This document shows, one piece after another, positions 50,252 through 59,364 of a stretch of DNA of 61,864 bases. The translations under genes and the position numbers were made by a program. The notes beneath the pieces are model-generated. The model saw only the letters and a program-made list of their open reading frames with translations. It did no database searches and was not told where the DNA came from. Source of the stretch: JBPOJN01 sp052033505. Its GTDB lineage: Bacteria; UBA10199; JACPAL01; GCA-016699445. The stretch is from NCBI GenBank assembly GCA_052033505.1, contig JBPOJN010000010.1, forward strand, positions 1 to 61,864. Direction: 5' to 3'. Position 1 is the first letter of the stretch; each line of letters starts with the position of its first letter.

Positions 50252-51082
50252 ATGAAAAATGCCGCCAGTTTGCATGCGAAATTATTGAATATCGCCCGCA
50301 AAGAAAGGATCGAGTTTCAGCTGCTCATGAACCGATTCGGTGCGGAACAATTCCTGGCTCGCCTCAGCCGATCTCCATTCGCTAAAAAGTTCATTTTCAA
50401 GGGCGGTTCGCTTCTAGCCTATCTTATCGATACCGATCGCAAGACGAAGGATCTCGATTTTACGATAAAACATTTGAGCCATCAGGTGGATGAAGTCGCC
50501 GACGTTATCAAATCCGTTTTGCGGATTCCATTGGATGATTGTCTTAAGTGGGGTGAGATCGAAAGCTCTCCGCTGACCCATCCGGACATGGATTATCCCG
50601 GCGTTCGGATCGTTTGCCACTTTCTGATCGGAAAAATGCGTGGCCGCTTGCAGATGGACTTGGCGATTGGCGACGCTCAGGAAGCGGTTCCTATTTCCCT
50701 AAAAAGAATTCGGTACAAGGACGAACCGTTGATGGGTCCCGACTTTGAGATTCTATCCTATCCGCGTGAATTGATTTTTGCGGAAAAACTTCAGATAGCG
50801 GTTGCTAAGGGCGAAGAAAATACGCGCATGAGGGATTATTACGATCTTTTCAAACTACTGCGCCATGGATTGGATGATGCCCTTCTTAAGACATGCTTGA
50901 TGTCCGTTTTTGCCAAGCGGGAAACCCCGATGATTTCTAAATTCAGTCCAGATGAGAAAGCTCTGTCTAAATTGCAAAAGTATTGGGAAGCCTATGCGGT
51001 CAAGGCCAAGCTTCCTGATGCGCCCGGTAAGATTATTGAAATTATTTCCTTGGTTAATGACAAACTGAAAACGCTGAAATGA
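50252..51082 (+). CDS. abiEii: AbiEii-family nucleotidyltransferase toxin
   Basis: The 276-residue protein has the nucleotidyltransferase motif FKGGSLLAYLID (GGS at 51-53) and TKDLDFTI (DxD at 67-69), then LKRIRYKDEPLMGPDFEI and REL(I)FAEKLQIAVAKGEENTRMRDYYDLF, which is the Lys-containing C-terminal motif of the AbiEii/DUF1814 group. Such toxins modify tRNA or use GTP to halt growth. The ATG at 50252 has no strong Shine-Dalgarno site but follows the antitoxin stop directly. Its stop overlaps the next start (ATGA). Confidence 0.88.
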   Translation: MKNAASLHAKLLNIARKERIEFQLLMNRFGAEQFLARLSRSPFAKKFIFKGGSLLAYLIDTDRKTKDLDFTIKHLSHQVDEVADVIKSVLRIPLDDCLKWGEIESSPLTHPDMDYPGVRIVCHFLIGKMRGRLQMDLAIGDAQEAVPISLKRIRYKDEPLMGPDFEILSYPRELIFAEKLQIAVAKGEENTRMRDYYDLFKLLRHGLDDALLKTCLMSVFAKRETPMISKFSPDEKALSKLQKYWEAYAVKAKLPDAPGKIIEIISLVNDKLKTLK

Positions 51083-51414
51083 CTTTAATTGCGAAATCCA
51101 CGAGAAAAGTGAAACGGGTTGTTTCACAAAAAAGAACACACAAAATAAGTACCGCCGAGGCTTTAGGGCTTGATCCTCGAGATCCTTCCGATCGTTTTTA
51201 TCTTCGCTATGAAAACTTGCTGCTCGACTTGCGAAAAATCATGAGGAAGCGCGGCATTAGTGGAGATCAACTGGCAAAACTCATGGGAGTCAGCCGGCAG
51301 GAGGTCTATGATCGATTTTCTGGAAAGGGCACGACTTTGGAATGGATTTGTTGGGTTTCCGAAGCCTTGGGGCTACAATTCAAAGTTAAGATCGTTAAGC
51401 CTGCTGCTCATTAG
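51079..51414 (+). CDS. XRE-type helix-turn-helix protein
   Basis: The 111-residue protein has a basic leader (about 1-25) and a helix-turn-helix near residues 50-98: LRKIMRKRGISGDQLAKLMGVSRQEVYDRFSGKGTTLEWI (read in parts). Its start overlaps the AbiEii stop, so it is in the abiE operon. It may be an extra regulator, or an antitoxin of its own kind. No toxin partner other than AbiEii is adjacent. Confidence 0.75.
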   Translation: MTLIAKSTRKVKRVVSQKRTHKISTAEALGLDPRDPSDRFYLRYENLLLDLRKIMRKRGISGDQLAKLMGVSRQEVYDRFSGKGTTLEWICWVSEALGLQFKVKIVKPAAH

Positions 51415-51430
51415 TAATTCTTTTAAATCG

Positions 51431-52483
51431 TCACGCTTGGAATGCTCCTCGAAGCGGTTTCTTTTTTCGAAGTAAAGTTAAAGTTCCTTGTTCATCTTTG
51501 AACATAATTCTACCTCCGTCTGGTTGGTCTATAATTACTGGTTCAGATTCCACATCCATATCTTTTCTCGACCAATGGAGGTCATATCCTTGGGTTTCCA
51601 ACTCCTTCTTCAACCCTGATTTTTCAGGATAATTAAGACCAACTCGCCTGACTTCAGGAGTCGATTTTATTTGAGAAAGTGGGCGGAGTTTTTCTGAAAT
51701 TAGGTTAATTACTTCCTGAATAGGTTTGATTAAATCATCATAATATTTTTTACGATACTGATCGCTCCAATAACCTGGACGCACAGAACCAATCGAATAA
51801 TTTTTTGCCTCAAGCTCCACGTATAGTTCGGATATTTTATCCGCCGCTTCGCCACCAATTAGATTTTCAAGAGAAGCAATAACGCCGCGATTATCAATCA
51901 AATATGCGGTCCAAGGTTTTTGTGTTCTCGCTACTTTTATATTATGTTTCAGCTCATTTAAAATATTGGAAACCGTACTTTCAGCCCCTTCTTGCCTAGG
52001 CCTATGATTAGATGGGCGATCGACAAGATTCCAATTTGGTAATATTTTTTTTAACTCTTTGATGATGTCGTTATTTTTCTGAAATGATTTGGAATTTAAA
52101 TGAATGTATTGACGAACTCCCTCAAGATTAATTTCTTTTTGGACAAAAGAAATGGATTCGATATTTTTATTCAGAATCTCTCGAATAAAAGCGGCAATGG
52201 CAATTTCTTGTTCTATCCAAAGAGAACCTCTAATAGTTGATTCAGAGGAAACAGTTGCCGACACAGCTCCGCGATGATGCATTACAGAAATAAAGCCGGA
52301 TGCCTCGTTGAGCATATTAAAAATCTTGCTAGTGAGAGAATCTAAACTCGTCGCCGTTTCAGCAAAGTAAGCTTCATAATCGGTGAGGTCTTCGACGAGT
52401 TTTTTAATCTTTTTTCCAAGTCTTTTTTCTTCTTTCGTAAATTGACCACAACTAATAAAAATCATTTTTTTATTTTTGTTCAT
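51431..52483 (-). CDS. TIR-like domain protein, possible defence effector
   Basis: The 350-residue protein begins with a TIR-like fold: KKMIFISCGQFTKEEKRLGKKI, a central YEAYFAETATSLDSLTSKIF, ASGFISVMHHRG and GSLWIEQEIAIAAFIREIL, where the Glu of WIEQE is a candidate catalytic residue. The remainder is helical, with a linker near 160-170. TIR proteins in bacteria often cleave NAD in phage defence. The gene is far more AT-rich than its surroundings. It starts 13 bases after the stop of the FHA-sigma-54 regulator on the same strand, so it may be read from that gene's promoter. NADase activity is inference. Confidence 0.65.
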   Translation of the reverse strand: MNKNKKMIFISCGQFTKEEKRLGKKIKKLVEDLTDYEAYFAETATSLDSLTSKIFNMLNEASGFISVMHHRGAVSATVSSESTIRGSLWIEQEIAIAAFIREILNKNIESISFVQKEINLEGVRQYIHLNSKSFQKNNDIIKELKKILPNWNLVDRPSNHRPRQEGAESTVSNILNELKHNIKVARTQKPWTAYLIDNRGVIASLENLIGGEAADKISELYVELEAKNYSIGSVRPGYWSDQYRKKYYDDLIKPIQEVINLISEKLRPLSQIKSTPEVRRVGLNYPEKSGLKKELETQGYDLHWSRKDMDVESEPVIIDQPDGGRIMFKDEQGTLTLLRKKKPLRGAFQA

Positions 52484-52496
52484 AAATGCTTATCTG

Positions 52497-54122
52497 TTAT
52501 TCGGGAACTCCTCCTCTTAACGCTTCCAAATCAATCTGATGCATCTTGATTAAGGCGTAGGCAGTTTTACTGCTAATGCCAAGATCTCTTACGGCGTAAC
52601 GCACAACCCCGCGGTGAGCAGTCAGAGCCGCGAGAAATCGCGTTTTCAAATCTTGCTGAGAATAAATCGCCTGATCCCTAGCCGGTTGAATCATAAAATC
52701 ATCTGGCATGATCTCGGATCTTGCTACCGATAAAGCACTGGTAATCGCTACGCGAATGGCTCTTTGCAAAGCGCGTACATTTCCCGGCCAGGGCTGACTT
52801 CGGAGGAAAGAGATTGTTTTCGATGAAATATTCAACGGACAGGGAGACAAAGCAGAAATAAAATAACGAGCCAGAGGCTCGATGTCTTCGGGACGATCTC
52901 TCAAGGCAGGAATGTTAATAATCCAATCAAACCTCTCGTAAAGATCCCGACGAAAAGATCCGTTCTTCTGTGCTTTTTCTAAATCTTGGTTGGTCGCGGC
53001 GATGATACGAACATCGACCTTTTTGGATTTATCGCCTCCCACGGGACGGACCATGCGGTCTTCTAGAACTCTTAAAATTCTGGCTTGGCTGTCCGGTGGA
53101 AGTTCGCCGATCTCATCTAAGAAAAGTGTGCCGTGATCGGCTTGTTCAAAGTAGCCGGGTTGATTGCTGATCGCGCCGGTAAAAGAACCTTTGATATGGC
53201 CGAACAAAAGACTCTCCGCGAGCGTGGAGGTGATTGTCGCGCAATTGGAAACGATCAATGGATGAATTTTACGCTTCGGATGCAGGGCATGGACCAAAGA
53301 AGCCAATACGTCTTTACCGACGCCGGTCTCCCCTAAGAGTAGTATACTGTCATCCCTGGCTGCTATTTTTTGGAGCTGCTCAATGACGCGGGCCATGGCG
53401 GAAGATTGATAAACGATCCTGCGTTCGTCACCAGACTTCTGGTTAGGAATAATAATTCCAGGAATTTTTCCGGAGAAAGAGTCGGGGTATTCGATTTGAT
53501 AGGTTAAAACGGTATGGCCGATCCGTATGGTTCCTGTCGGTGGAAGCACGGCGTCCGTCACACGGCAGTCATTTACGAAAGTACCGTTACGGCTTGCCAA
53601 ATCCCGAATGCAATAGCGTCCGTTTTTGACGAAGATTTCGCAATGACACGTAGAAATATAAGGATTGTCGACCTGGAGATCGCAGGCCGGAGATCTGCCG
53701 ATATTGAAACCGATTCGAGAGAATTGTTTTTTGAAGGGGGCTAAGATGACGAAGGTGGGAATGGTACTGCTCTCTTGTGAAACCTCTCTACCATGGGACG
53801 TAATGGTCTCATCCACTACTCTATTGAGTTGGGATAAGGAGCAACTTCCCTCCAAGAAATGCAGCCGGTAGGTTCCTATGTCGAACACGTCTCCATCTTG
53901 AAGGACTTCAGAGCCGGCCACGCGTTTGCCGTCCATATGCACGGGGCCTTCCAACTCGACTAAGACCACGCCTTTCGGTGTGACTTCGATACGGGCATGG
54001 TGAGAGGCGACAGAATCGAGGAGACGAATATCACAATCGGTTTCTCTTCCTATGGTAAGTCGCGCGGTTAAGGTTTCCCGTAAGACAGGCTGTCCTCGGT
54101 AGTAAAGAATCAGTTCCGACAT
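52497..54122 (-). CDS. Sigma-54 activator with two FHA domains
   Basis: The 541-residue protein has two N-terminal FHA domains: about 3-95 (LTIGRETDCDIRLLDSVASHHARIE, key GR, S, H) and about 125-215 (FNIGRSPACDLQVDN, HCEIFV, RNGTFVNDC). An AAA+ domain (about 240-460) has Walker A GETGVGKDV, the sigma-54 loop GSFTGA, Walker B LFLDEIGE and the R-finger region. A C-terminal helix-turn-helix (TAHRGVVRYAVRDLGISSKTAY) completes it. FHA domains bind phosphothreonine, so activity should follow a Ser/Thr kinase signal. The ATG at 54122 has GGGGGA five bases upstream; a start at 54134 would cover that site. Divergent from the sigma-54 operon at 54277. Confidence 0.93.
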   Translation of the reverse strand: MSELILYYRGQPVLRETLTARLTIGRETDCDIRLLDSVASHHARIEVTPKGVVLVELEGPVHMDGKRVAGSEVLQDGDVFDIGTYRLHFLEGSCSLSQLNRVVDETITSHGREVSQESSTIPTFVILAPFKKQFSRIGFNIGRSPACDLQVDNPYISTCHCEIFVKNGRYCIRDLASRNGTFVNDCRVTDAVLPPTGTIRIGHTVLTYQIEYPDSFSGKIPGIIIPNQKSGDERRIVYQSSAMARVIEQLQKIAARDDSILLLGETGVGKDVLASLVHALHPKRKIHPLIVSNCATITSTLAESLLFGHIKGSFTGAISNQPGYFEQADHGTLFLDEIGELPPDSQARILRVLEDRMVRPVGGDKSKKVDVRIIAATNQDLEKAQKNGSFRRDLYERFDWIINIPALRDRPEDIEPLARYFISALSPCPLNISSKTISFLRSQPWPGNVRALQRAIRVAITSALSVARSEIMPDDFMIQPARDQAIYSQQDLKTRFLAALTAHRGVVRYAVRDLGISSKTAYALIKMHQIDLEALRGGVPE

Positions 54123-54141
54123 ATATTCCCCCATGTTTCGA

Positions 54142-54173
54142 AAACGTTTCTGGAAACACCGGGAAACGTTTCC
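54142..54173. promoter_or_regulatory. Two AAACGTTT palindromes, probable activator-binding site
   Basis: AAACGTTT occurs at 54142-54149 and again at 54164-54171, the second extended to GGAAACGTTTCC (54162-54173). Centres are 22 bases apart, two helical turns, and lie about 67 and 89 bases upstream of the -24 box at 54234. That is normal for an enhancer of a sigma-54 activator. The activator gene starts only 20 bases away on the other strand. Confidence 0.7.
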
Positions 54174-54233
54174 TTGGATCGCCTTTCCAAGCGAACCCTT
54201 TGAAAAATCAAGAAAAGCGAAAAATCAAATCTC

Positions 54234-54248
54234 TGGCACTGCCCCTGC
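54234..54248 (+). promoter_or_regulatory. Sigma-54 (-24/-12) promoter
   Basis: TGGCAC (54234-54239) and TGC (54246-54248) place GG and GC exactly 12 bases apart, matching TGGCAC-N5-TTGC with one mismatch (C for the first T of the -12 box). Transcription would start near 54260, 17 bases before the ATG at 54277, which has GAAGG at 54264-54268. Confidence 0.8.
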
Positions 54249-54276
54249 AATGCATCCGCGCAACGAAGGCACGCGC

Positions 54277-55671
54277 ATGAATGACAAAAACAATCGGCTA
54301 AAAATTTTCCAGCAGGAGGAACGCAGCACGCCTCCTCACAATCGCTTGAGGATTGGGAGAGGCTTTAGCAGGTGGAAGTCGACGCTCGCCCTTTATCTAA
54401 TCACCACGCTTCTTTCCACGCCAATTTTACAGGCCTACGATTTTTCCGGAGCGTCGCAGAAAAGGAAAAAGGGCGATATCACGGTTGCTTTGGTGGCCTT
54501 CGCTGAGAAGCGGACCCCGGAAGTGGAAGGACTCATTGCAAGTCTCGGCCAGGAGCTTCGGCGCACCTCTCGTGTCCATGTCCAAGACCAAGCCAAAACG
54601 AACGATTTGCTTCAGTCCTACTTGGCGCACGTAAATCAGGTCACGAAAAGAAGCTCTCAAATGCCGGCCTTAACCCAAGCTCGCGAGAAGCTGCTGGCAA
54701 ATGATTATGCATCCGCCGAGCGCCTGCTTCTTAAGGCTGAAAAAGACATTCAGGAGAGAATCCAAAAAGGCGGTAGCGGCGAGGGGTTGGCGCAGGTTTA
54801 TGTTTTGAGGGCCAAGGTCCAACGGAACCGGAAAAACGAGGCCGCGATCGAATCGGAATACGGAAAGTTAATTCGTCTCAATCCAGCTTACGCGTTGGAT
54901 AAAAATCTCTACAGCGGTTGGGAAAGATCCGCTTTCGAAAAGGTTAAGAAGCAAGTCCTATCTGAAAATTTAGGGTCTATCGCGGTCACTTCCGATCCGA
55001 TCGGGGGCGAAGTGTTTTTGAACGGCTTCTACCGCGGCATCTCTCCCGTTCTCCTCGATCATCTTCCTCAAGGTCCCTATTTGGTCGAGGTTCGGACGGT
55101 CAATCATCTGCCTTTCTCGCAAAAGGTCACGCTTCAGTCAGGGGAAAAGGCAACGCTTCGAGGCAAACTGTCGCGTCTCTCGGTCGCTTCGGATTACGCT
55201 CATGTCGATCCTTTACTGAAGCCGTCGTTCTTTAAGAACGAAGCGGAAATCTCAAATTTGATTTCAACGCTTGGTTATCATTTAGGCGCGGACCGCGTCG
55301 TTCTCGTGGCGGATAAGAAAAACATCGGGACCGATTCGGCAGTTTACCGCGTCGGCGATGTTCGGCTCGGAGCGGTTCAAAAACTTCAAAGCGTTCCTCT
55401 CTCATTTCCTCTTTCGGAGTCCGGGATTCGTTTGGTGGCAGCAGGCATTCAAGACGGGGCGACGAAAAATATTCTTAAGAACCCTCAAAAGTACGCCGAC
55501 GCTTCGGTCGGTAGCATTGAACTTCACGAAAAAGAGAAGAAGCCTTTCTACAGGAAGCCCTTGTTTTGGGTCTTGGTCGGCGCAGGAGCGGGAACAGGTG
55601 CGGCGTTAGCGGTCATTCTCACGGGAAGCGCCGGTGCAGCGGCGGCCTCCGGAGTCTTGGTGAATCTATGA
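54277..55671 (+). CDS. PEGA-domain membrane protein
   Basis: The 464-residue protein has one N-terminal membrane segment (about 34-51), a TPR-like helical region (about 105-225, ASAERLLLKAEKDIQERI), and a PEGA domain (about 240-300: GSIAVTSDPIGGEVFLNGFYRG, GPYLVEV). A beta-rich section follows and ends with a Gly/Ala-rich hydrophobic segment (about 430-460). PEGA domains are found on surface proteins. The start at 54277 is chosen because it lies just downstream of the sigma-54 promoter; the frame is open up to 54133. It is the first of five overlapping genes. Confidence 0.82.
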   Translation: MNDKNNRLKIFQQEERSTPPHNRLRIGRGFSRWKSTLALYLITTLLSTPILQAYDFSGASQKRKKGDITVALVAFAEKRTPEVEGLIASLGQELRRTSRVHVQDQAKTNDLLQSYLAHVNQVTKRSSQMPALTQAREKLLANDYASAERLLLKAEKDIQERIQKGGSGEGLAQVYVLRAKVQRNRKNEAAIESEYGKLIRLNPAYALDKNLYSGWERSAFEKVKKQVLSENLGSIAVTSDPIGGEVFLNGFYRGISPVLLDHLPQGPYLVEVRTVNHLPFSQKVTLQSGEKATLRGKLSRLSVASDYAHVDPLLKPSFFKNEAEISNLISTLGYHLGADRVVLVADKKNIGTDSAVYRVGDVRLGAVQKLQSVPLSFPLSESGIRLVAAGIQDGATKNILKNPQKYADASVGSIELHEKEKKPFYRKPLFWVLVGAGAGTGAALAVILTGSAGAAAASGVLVNL

Positions 55672-56510
55672 AAAACCGAACAAACCAATTTTCATTTCTC
55701 TTCATGACTTTTCTTCTGATTTCGGCCTGCGGAGGGCAAGGACAACCTAGCGAAGAAGCGGCACGGCTTTCTCTCAAGATAGAAAATTCGAGATCGCCCG
55801 AAGGTTTCGAGGCATTGACTTTACTCACCCTTCCTTCGGATCGTCTCAAAGTCGTTAAATTCCGTCTTACCGTTTCGGGGGAAGGCATCGAGCCTCCTAT
55901 GAGCGTCGAGGCGGATGGTTCGGCCTCGCAACTTCAACTTTTAGAAATCCCTCCGGGCGTCAATCGTTCCCTCTTGATCGAGGCTTTCAATCAAGATGCG
56001 GAAGTCATCCGCAGAAGGCGAATCGACGGACTCACGTTAAGTTCGGGCGTCGTGACTCCCATTCAGACTTCGCTCAATACGATCCCGCTTATTTTAAATC
56101 TCCGGAACGGCAACATAGTGCAGGCCCGGAATCTTAAATTCGAATGTTTTGGAGAGCCGGGTTCGAGCCTATCCCTGAAGGCGGATTCGACGGCGGGGTC
56201 TATTTCCCTGAACGAAAGTGTTGAAGGCGATCCCATGATCTTAAGCCCCTCCGTTTCGACGGGCTTGGTGGATTATATCCCTCCCTTTTGGTTACGAGGC
56301 CGTCAGACCATCGTGATTACCGACGATCAGTCGCAAGAGTCTTCTTCTGTCACCATAACCATTCTTGATTTTAATCAACGTCCCGGAACCCGATTATCTC
56401 CGGCAGGCGGGCTTCATCCACCGGCTTCTGTGGGACCGGGCTTCGGCGGCGTGAAAGCACATTTTCCCCAGATTCTTTCCAAGACTTTCTCAAAGGAGAA
56501 TAACCAATGA
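55668..56510 (+). CDS. Lipoprotein of surface locus B
   Basis: The 280-residue protein has a signal peptide with lipobox LLISAC (acylated Cys near residue 21), then beta-rich sequence: LSLKIENSRSP, VVKFRLTVSGEGIEPP, GVNRSLLIEAFN and SVTITILDFNQRP. No family recognised. Overlaps both neighbours by four bases (ATGA), so it is translationally coupled. Confidence 0.82.
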   Translation: MKNRTNQFSFLFMTFLLISACGGQGQPSEEAARLSLKIENSRSPEGFEALTLLTLPSDRLKVVKFRLTVSGEGIEPPMSVEADGSASQLQLLEIPPGVNRSLLIEAFNQDAEVIRRRRIDGLTLSSGVVTPIQTSLNTIPLILNLRNGNIVQARNLKFECFGEPGSSLSLKADSTAGSISLNESVEGDPMILSPSVSTGLVDYIPPFWLRGRQTIVITDDQSQESSSVTITILDFNQRPGTRLSPAGGLHPPASVGPGFGGVKAHFPQILSKTFSKENNQ

Positions 56511-58930
56511 AAAAACCATTTTTAATCGCGATGTGTTTTACGGCGCTGGCCGCTTGTGGAGGCAGCTCGCAGGAGGATGAATCGGAAACGAGGACAATTC
56601 AGGTCAGGTTTGGCGAACCGGCTTCGCTCTCCGAGCTTCAACCCGAACAAAGAACGGTCCGCATTGAGTTTTTTACTTTGATCGACGGTGTTGAGGGAAA
56701 TCAATCTGCGATAACCGATCTTCTTGCCAACGAAGATCGGTCCGCCTGGAACGGGCAAACCGAACTAGCGCCGGGACGTTACGTTTCTAAAGTTTTCCTG
56801 TCTCAATCTTGGGATCAAAACTTAGTTCAGACCGATGTATCTCCCGCCATCACGGGCGATCCCGTGATTAAAATCGTATCCGTCGCCTCTTACAGCAATC
56901 CTCTCGACGTTGTAGTTGGCCAAAAAGAGATTATTTTAGATATCGCTCCTGCCGATCTGTTGACGGCGTTGGATGACGACGGGGACGGATTAAGCAATCT
57001 TTCGGAAATTCTAGGCACAACCGATCCTTTTAAAAATGACACGGATGGCGATGGGTTTCCCGACGGATTCGACCTTTTTCCGAATATCTCGACCGAGTTC
57101 GGGGACGCGGATGGCGATGGAGTCGGTGACAACGCGGATAACTGCGATCAGGTTTTGAATCCCGAACAAACGGATTTTGACAATGACCATCAAGGCGATG
57201 CCTGCGACGCCGACGACGATCAAGACGGGCTTTCCGATACGGAGGAAGCCACCTTGGGTTCCGATCCTTTCCTTGCCGATACTGATGGGGACGAAGTTCT
57301 GGATGGAACCGACCTTTGTCTTTTTACACCGGATTTCGATCAATTGGATTCTGACAACGATCACTTAGGCGATGTCTGTGATCCGGACGATGATAATGAC
57401 GGTATCTTAGACATTTCGGATAACTGTCCCTTTTTCGCGTCGCAAGACCAGACGGACACGGATGGGAATGGTACCGGGGATGTCTGCGTCAATGATGACG
57501 ATGGAGACGGCGTACTAGATAATTCGGATAATTGCCGGACCGCAGCCAATAGCGACCAAAGAGACACGGATAGCGACGGCGGGGGAGACGCTTGCGATCC
57601 GGACGATGACAATGACGGACTTTCGGATGTTGAGGAAGAAACGCCTGGTACTGATAATCTGATTACCAACCGGCTCGCTGCGGACACGGACGGAGACCAG
57701 GTTCCCGATTTGATGGATAACTGCCGTATTACCTCCAATCCTAATCAGGCTTCGAATGGCGATATCGACGGTGAGGGAGACGCGTGCGACTGCAACGCTT
57801 TCGATCCTGAGATTCGAACGACGGATGCAGTTTTTGTCGCGCCTTCCGGCCACGATGCGGACAGCGGAGCGCGTAACGCTCCGGTAAAAACCATCTCTCA
57901 AGGGATTGCTTTGGCTCAGGCTAACGGAAAAACAAAAGTCTACATCGCCGAAGGGATTTATAACGAAACAATAGAAATGCGTGACGGCATTTCCGCATTC
58001 GGAGGATTCGGTTTAAGTTTCGGCGGTTCGGTTTGCAGCAAGTCTCTCTATGACGGTAATCAAGAGACGAATGCCGTTCAAATCATCGGCTCTTCCACTC
58101 CTGTCGTCTCTTTCTTGAATATCTCTGCTCCGACAAAGTTGGAGGGAGTGACCGTTGCCAGTTCCGAAGTGACAGAGGGTGCCGCTTTAATCGAAATTTC
58201 ATCGGCAGTTCCTTCTCCGATGAATGTCGTTTCCATTGAAGACAGTTACCTTGTGGCTCCGAGTCTTCCGGCCGCTTCCGTGACAGCTGTCTCTGTCACT
58301 AATGCGAGCCCTTTGATCGTGAACAATGTCATCGACGCGGGCGATTCTCAAGAATCCACGGCTATCGCTTTGGATCATTCCTCCGCTCCTAAGATCATTC
58401 ATAATACGATCCATGGCGGGGGATCTTCCTCTTCTTCCGTCGTCTTGCGGTCGTTCCAGTCGATTCCCTTGGTTGTGAATAATATTCTTTTCACGACCGG
58501 AGGGATTTCCCAAAAAATTCTTTTCTTCGAAGAAGCGAATCCGTCTTCCTCGATCCTTGTCCAAAACAATCTGATGTTCGGAGAGCCGGTCACGGTCGAT
58601 GCCCCAAAACTTTATCAGGACTTAAACCCCACTTTAAGACTCTTCAGTAAAGTCGCCCAGGTTAACGACTCGGACGGAAATTCTGTCGGAGGAAATTTCA
58701 ATGCGAATATCACGCTCACGTCTAACGGAATGGACTTAGGAACTCCCCTCGAATTAGCCGACCTCTTTGAAGACAGCGTAAACGCCAACTACCGCCTCGC
58801 TCCCGGCTCTCTTGCCGTCGATCGAGGCATCAATCCCGCCACTCTCGCCGGAATTCAAATCTTTAGAGACCGTGACTTCAATGTGCGTCCTTTGGGCTTG
58901 AATCCGGATTTAGGAGCTTTTGAACAGTGA
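56507..58930 (+). CDS. Lipoprotein with thrombospondin type 3 repeats and beta-helix
   Basis: The 807-residue protein has a lipobox LAAC (Cys near residue 18) and an N-terminal beta domain (about 30-150). Thrombospondin type 3 calcium-binding repeats of the form DxDxDGxxDxxDNC follow (about 155-430), for example DADGDGVGDNADNC and DNDGILDISDNC, with about eight copies. A right-handed beta-helix of the DUF1565 kind comes next (APVKTISQGIALAQ, KVYIAEGIYNETIEM, about 450-560), and a C-terminal region ending LNPDLGAFEQ. The type 3 repeats would stiffen in calcium, giving an extended surface arm on a lipid anchor. It overlaps both neighbours by four bases. Confidence 0.88.
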   Translation: MKKPFLIAMCFTALAACGGSSQEDESETRTIQVRFGEPASLSELQPEQRTVRIEFFTLIDGVEGNQSAITDLLANEDRSAWNGQTELAPGRYVSKVFLSQSWDQNLVQTDVSPAITGDPVIKIVSVASYSNPLDVVVGQKEIILDIAPADLLTALDDDGDGLSNLSEILGTTDPFKNDTDGDGFPDGFDLFPNISTEFGDADGDGVGDNADNCDQVLNPEQTDFDNDHQGDACDADDDQDGLSDTEEATLGSDPFLADTDGDEVLDGTDLCLFTPDFDQLDSDNDHLGDVCDPDDDNDGILDISDNCPFFASQDQTDTDGNGTGDVCVNDDDGDGVLDNSDNCRTAANSDQRDTDSDGGGDACDPDDDNDGLSDVEEETPGTDNLITNRLAADTDGDQVPDLMDNCRITSNPNQASNGDIDGEGDACDCNAFDPEIRTTDAVFVAPSGHDADSGARNAPVKTISQGIALAQANGKTKVYIAEGIYNETIEMRDGISAFGGFGLSFGGSVCSKSLYDGNQETNAVQIIGSSTPVVSFLNISAPTKLEGVTVASSEVTEGAALIEISSAVPSPMNVVSIEDSYLVAPSLPAASVTAVSVTNASPLIVNNVIDAGDSQESTAIALDHSSAPKIIHNTIHGGGSSSSSVVLRSFQSIPLVVNNILFTTGGISQKILFFEEANPSSSILVQNNLMFGEPVTVDAPKLYQDLNPTLRLFSKVAQVNDSDGNSVGGNFNANITLTSNGMDLGTPLELADLFEDSVNANYRLAPGSLAVDRGINPATLAGIQIFRDRDFNVRPLGLNPDLGAFEQ

Positions 58931-59364
58931 ACACGAAATCTTTCCTACTGCTTTTGGTAATTGTCCTGACGGGTTGCGCCAGCCAGCGCCAGATCGTGCC
59001 TCGGGTGGAGGAGAAAGAGCGTGTCTTCTTCGCTTTCAACCGATGGCGCATCGCCGACTCGCAAAAATCAAAACTGCAACAAGTAGCCGACCGCCTCAAG
59101 CAAGATGAGCGTTCCTTCACGATTCTTGAAGGCCATACTGATCGGATCGGCAGCGCTCGTTACAATGAAATTCTCGCAGAGAACAGATCCAGGGCGGTGA
59201 GGGTTTATCTTTCGAACCTCGGTGTTGATCCTTCCCGAATGACCATTACTTCCAAGGGTAAGCGTAAACCCCTCTCTTTGGGCGGCACCCAGGACGATCA
59301 TCAGAAAAACAGGCGCGTCGAAATCTTAATGACCGTGATGGACAAGAAGAGGAGAAAACCATGA
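58927..59364 (+). CDS. Pal-like OmpA-domain lipoprotein
   Basis: The 145-residue protein has the lipobox VLTGC (Cys near residue 17) and one OmpA domain: VFFAFNRWRIADSQKSKL, TILEGHTDRIGSARYNEILAENR, GVDPSRMTITSKGKRKP and KNRRVEILM. Layout and length match Pal, which binds peptidoglycan and TolB. It is not in the Tol cluster, so it may be the locus-specific anchor. Starts with GTG overlapping the previous stop, and its own stop overlaps the next ATG. Confidence 0.88.
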   Translation: MNTKSFLLLLVIVLTGCASQRQIVPRVEEKERVFFAFNRWRIADSQKSKLQQVADRLKQDERSFTILEGHTDRIGSARYNEILAENRSRAVRVYLSNLGVDPSRMTITSKGKRKPLSLGGTQDDHQKNRRVEILMTVMDKKRRKP

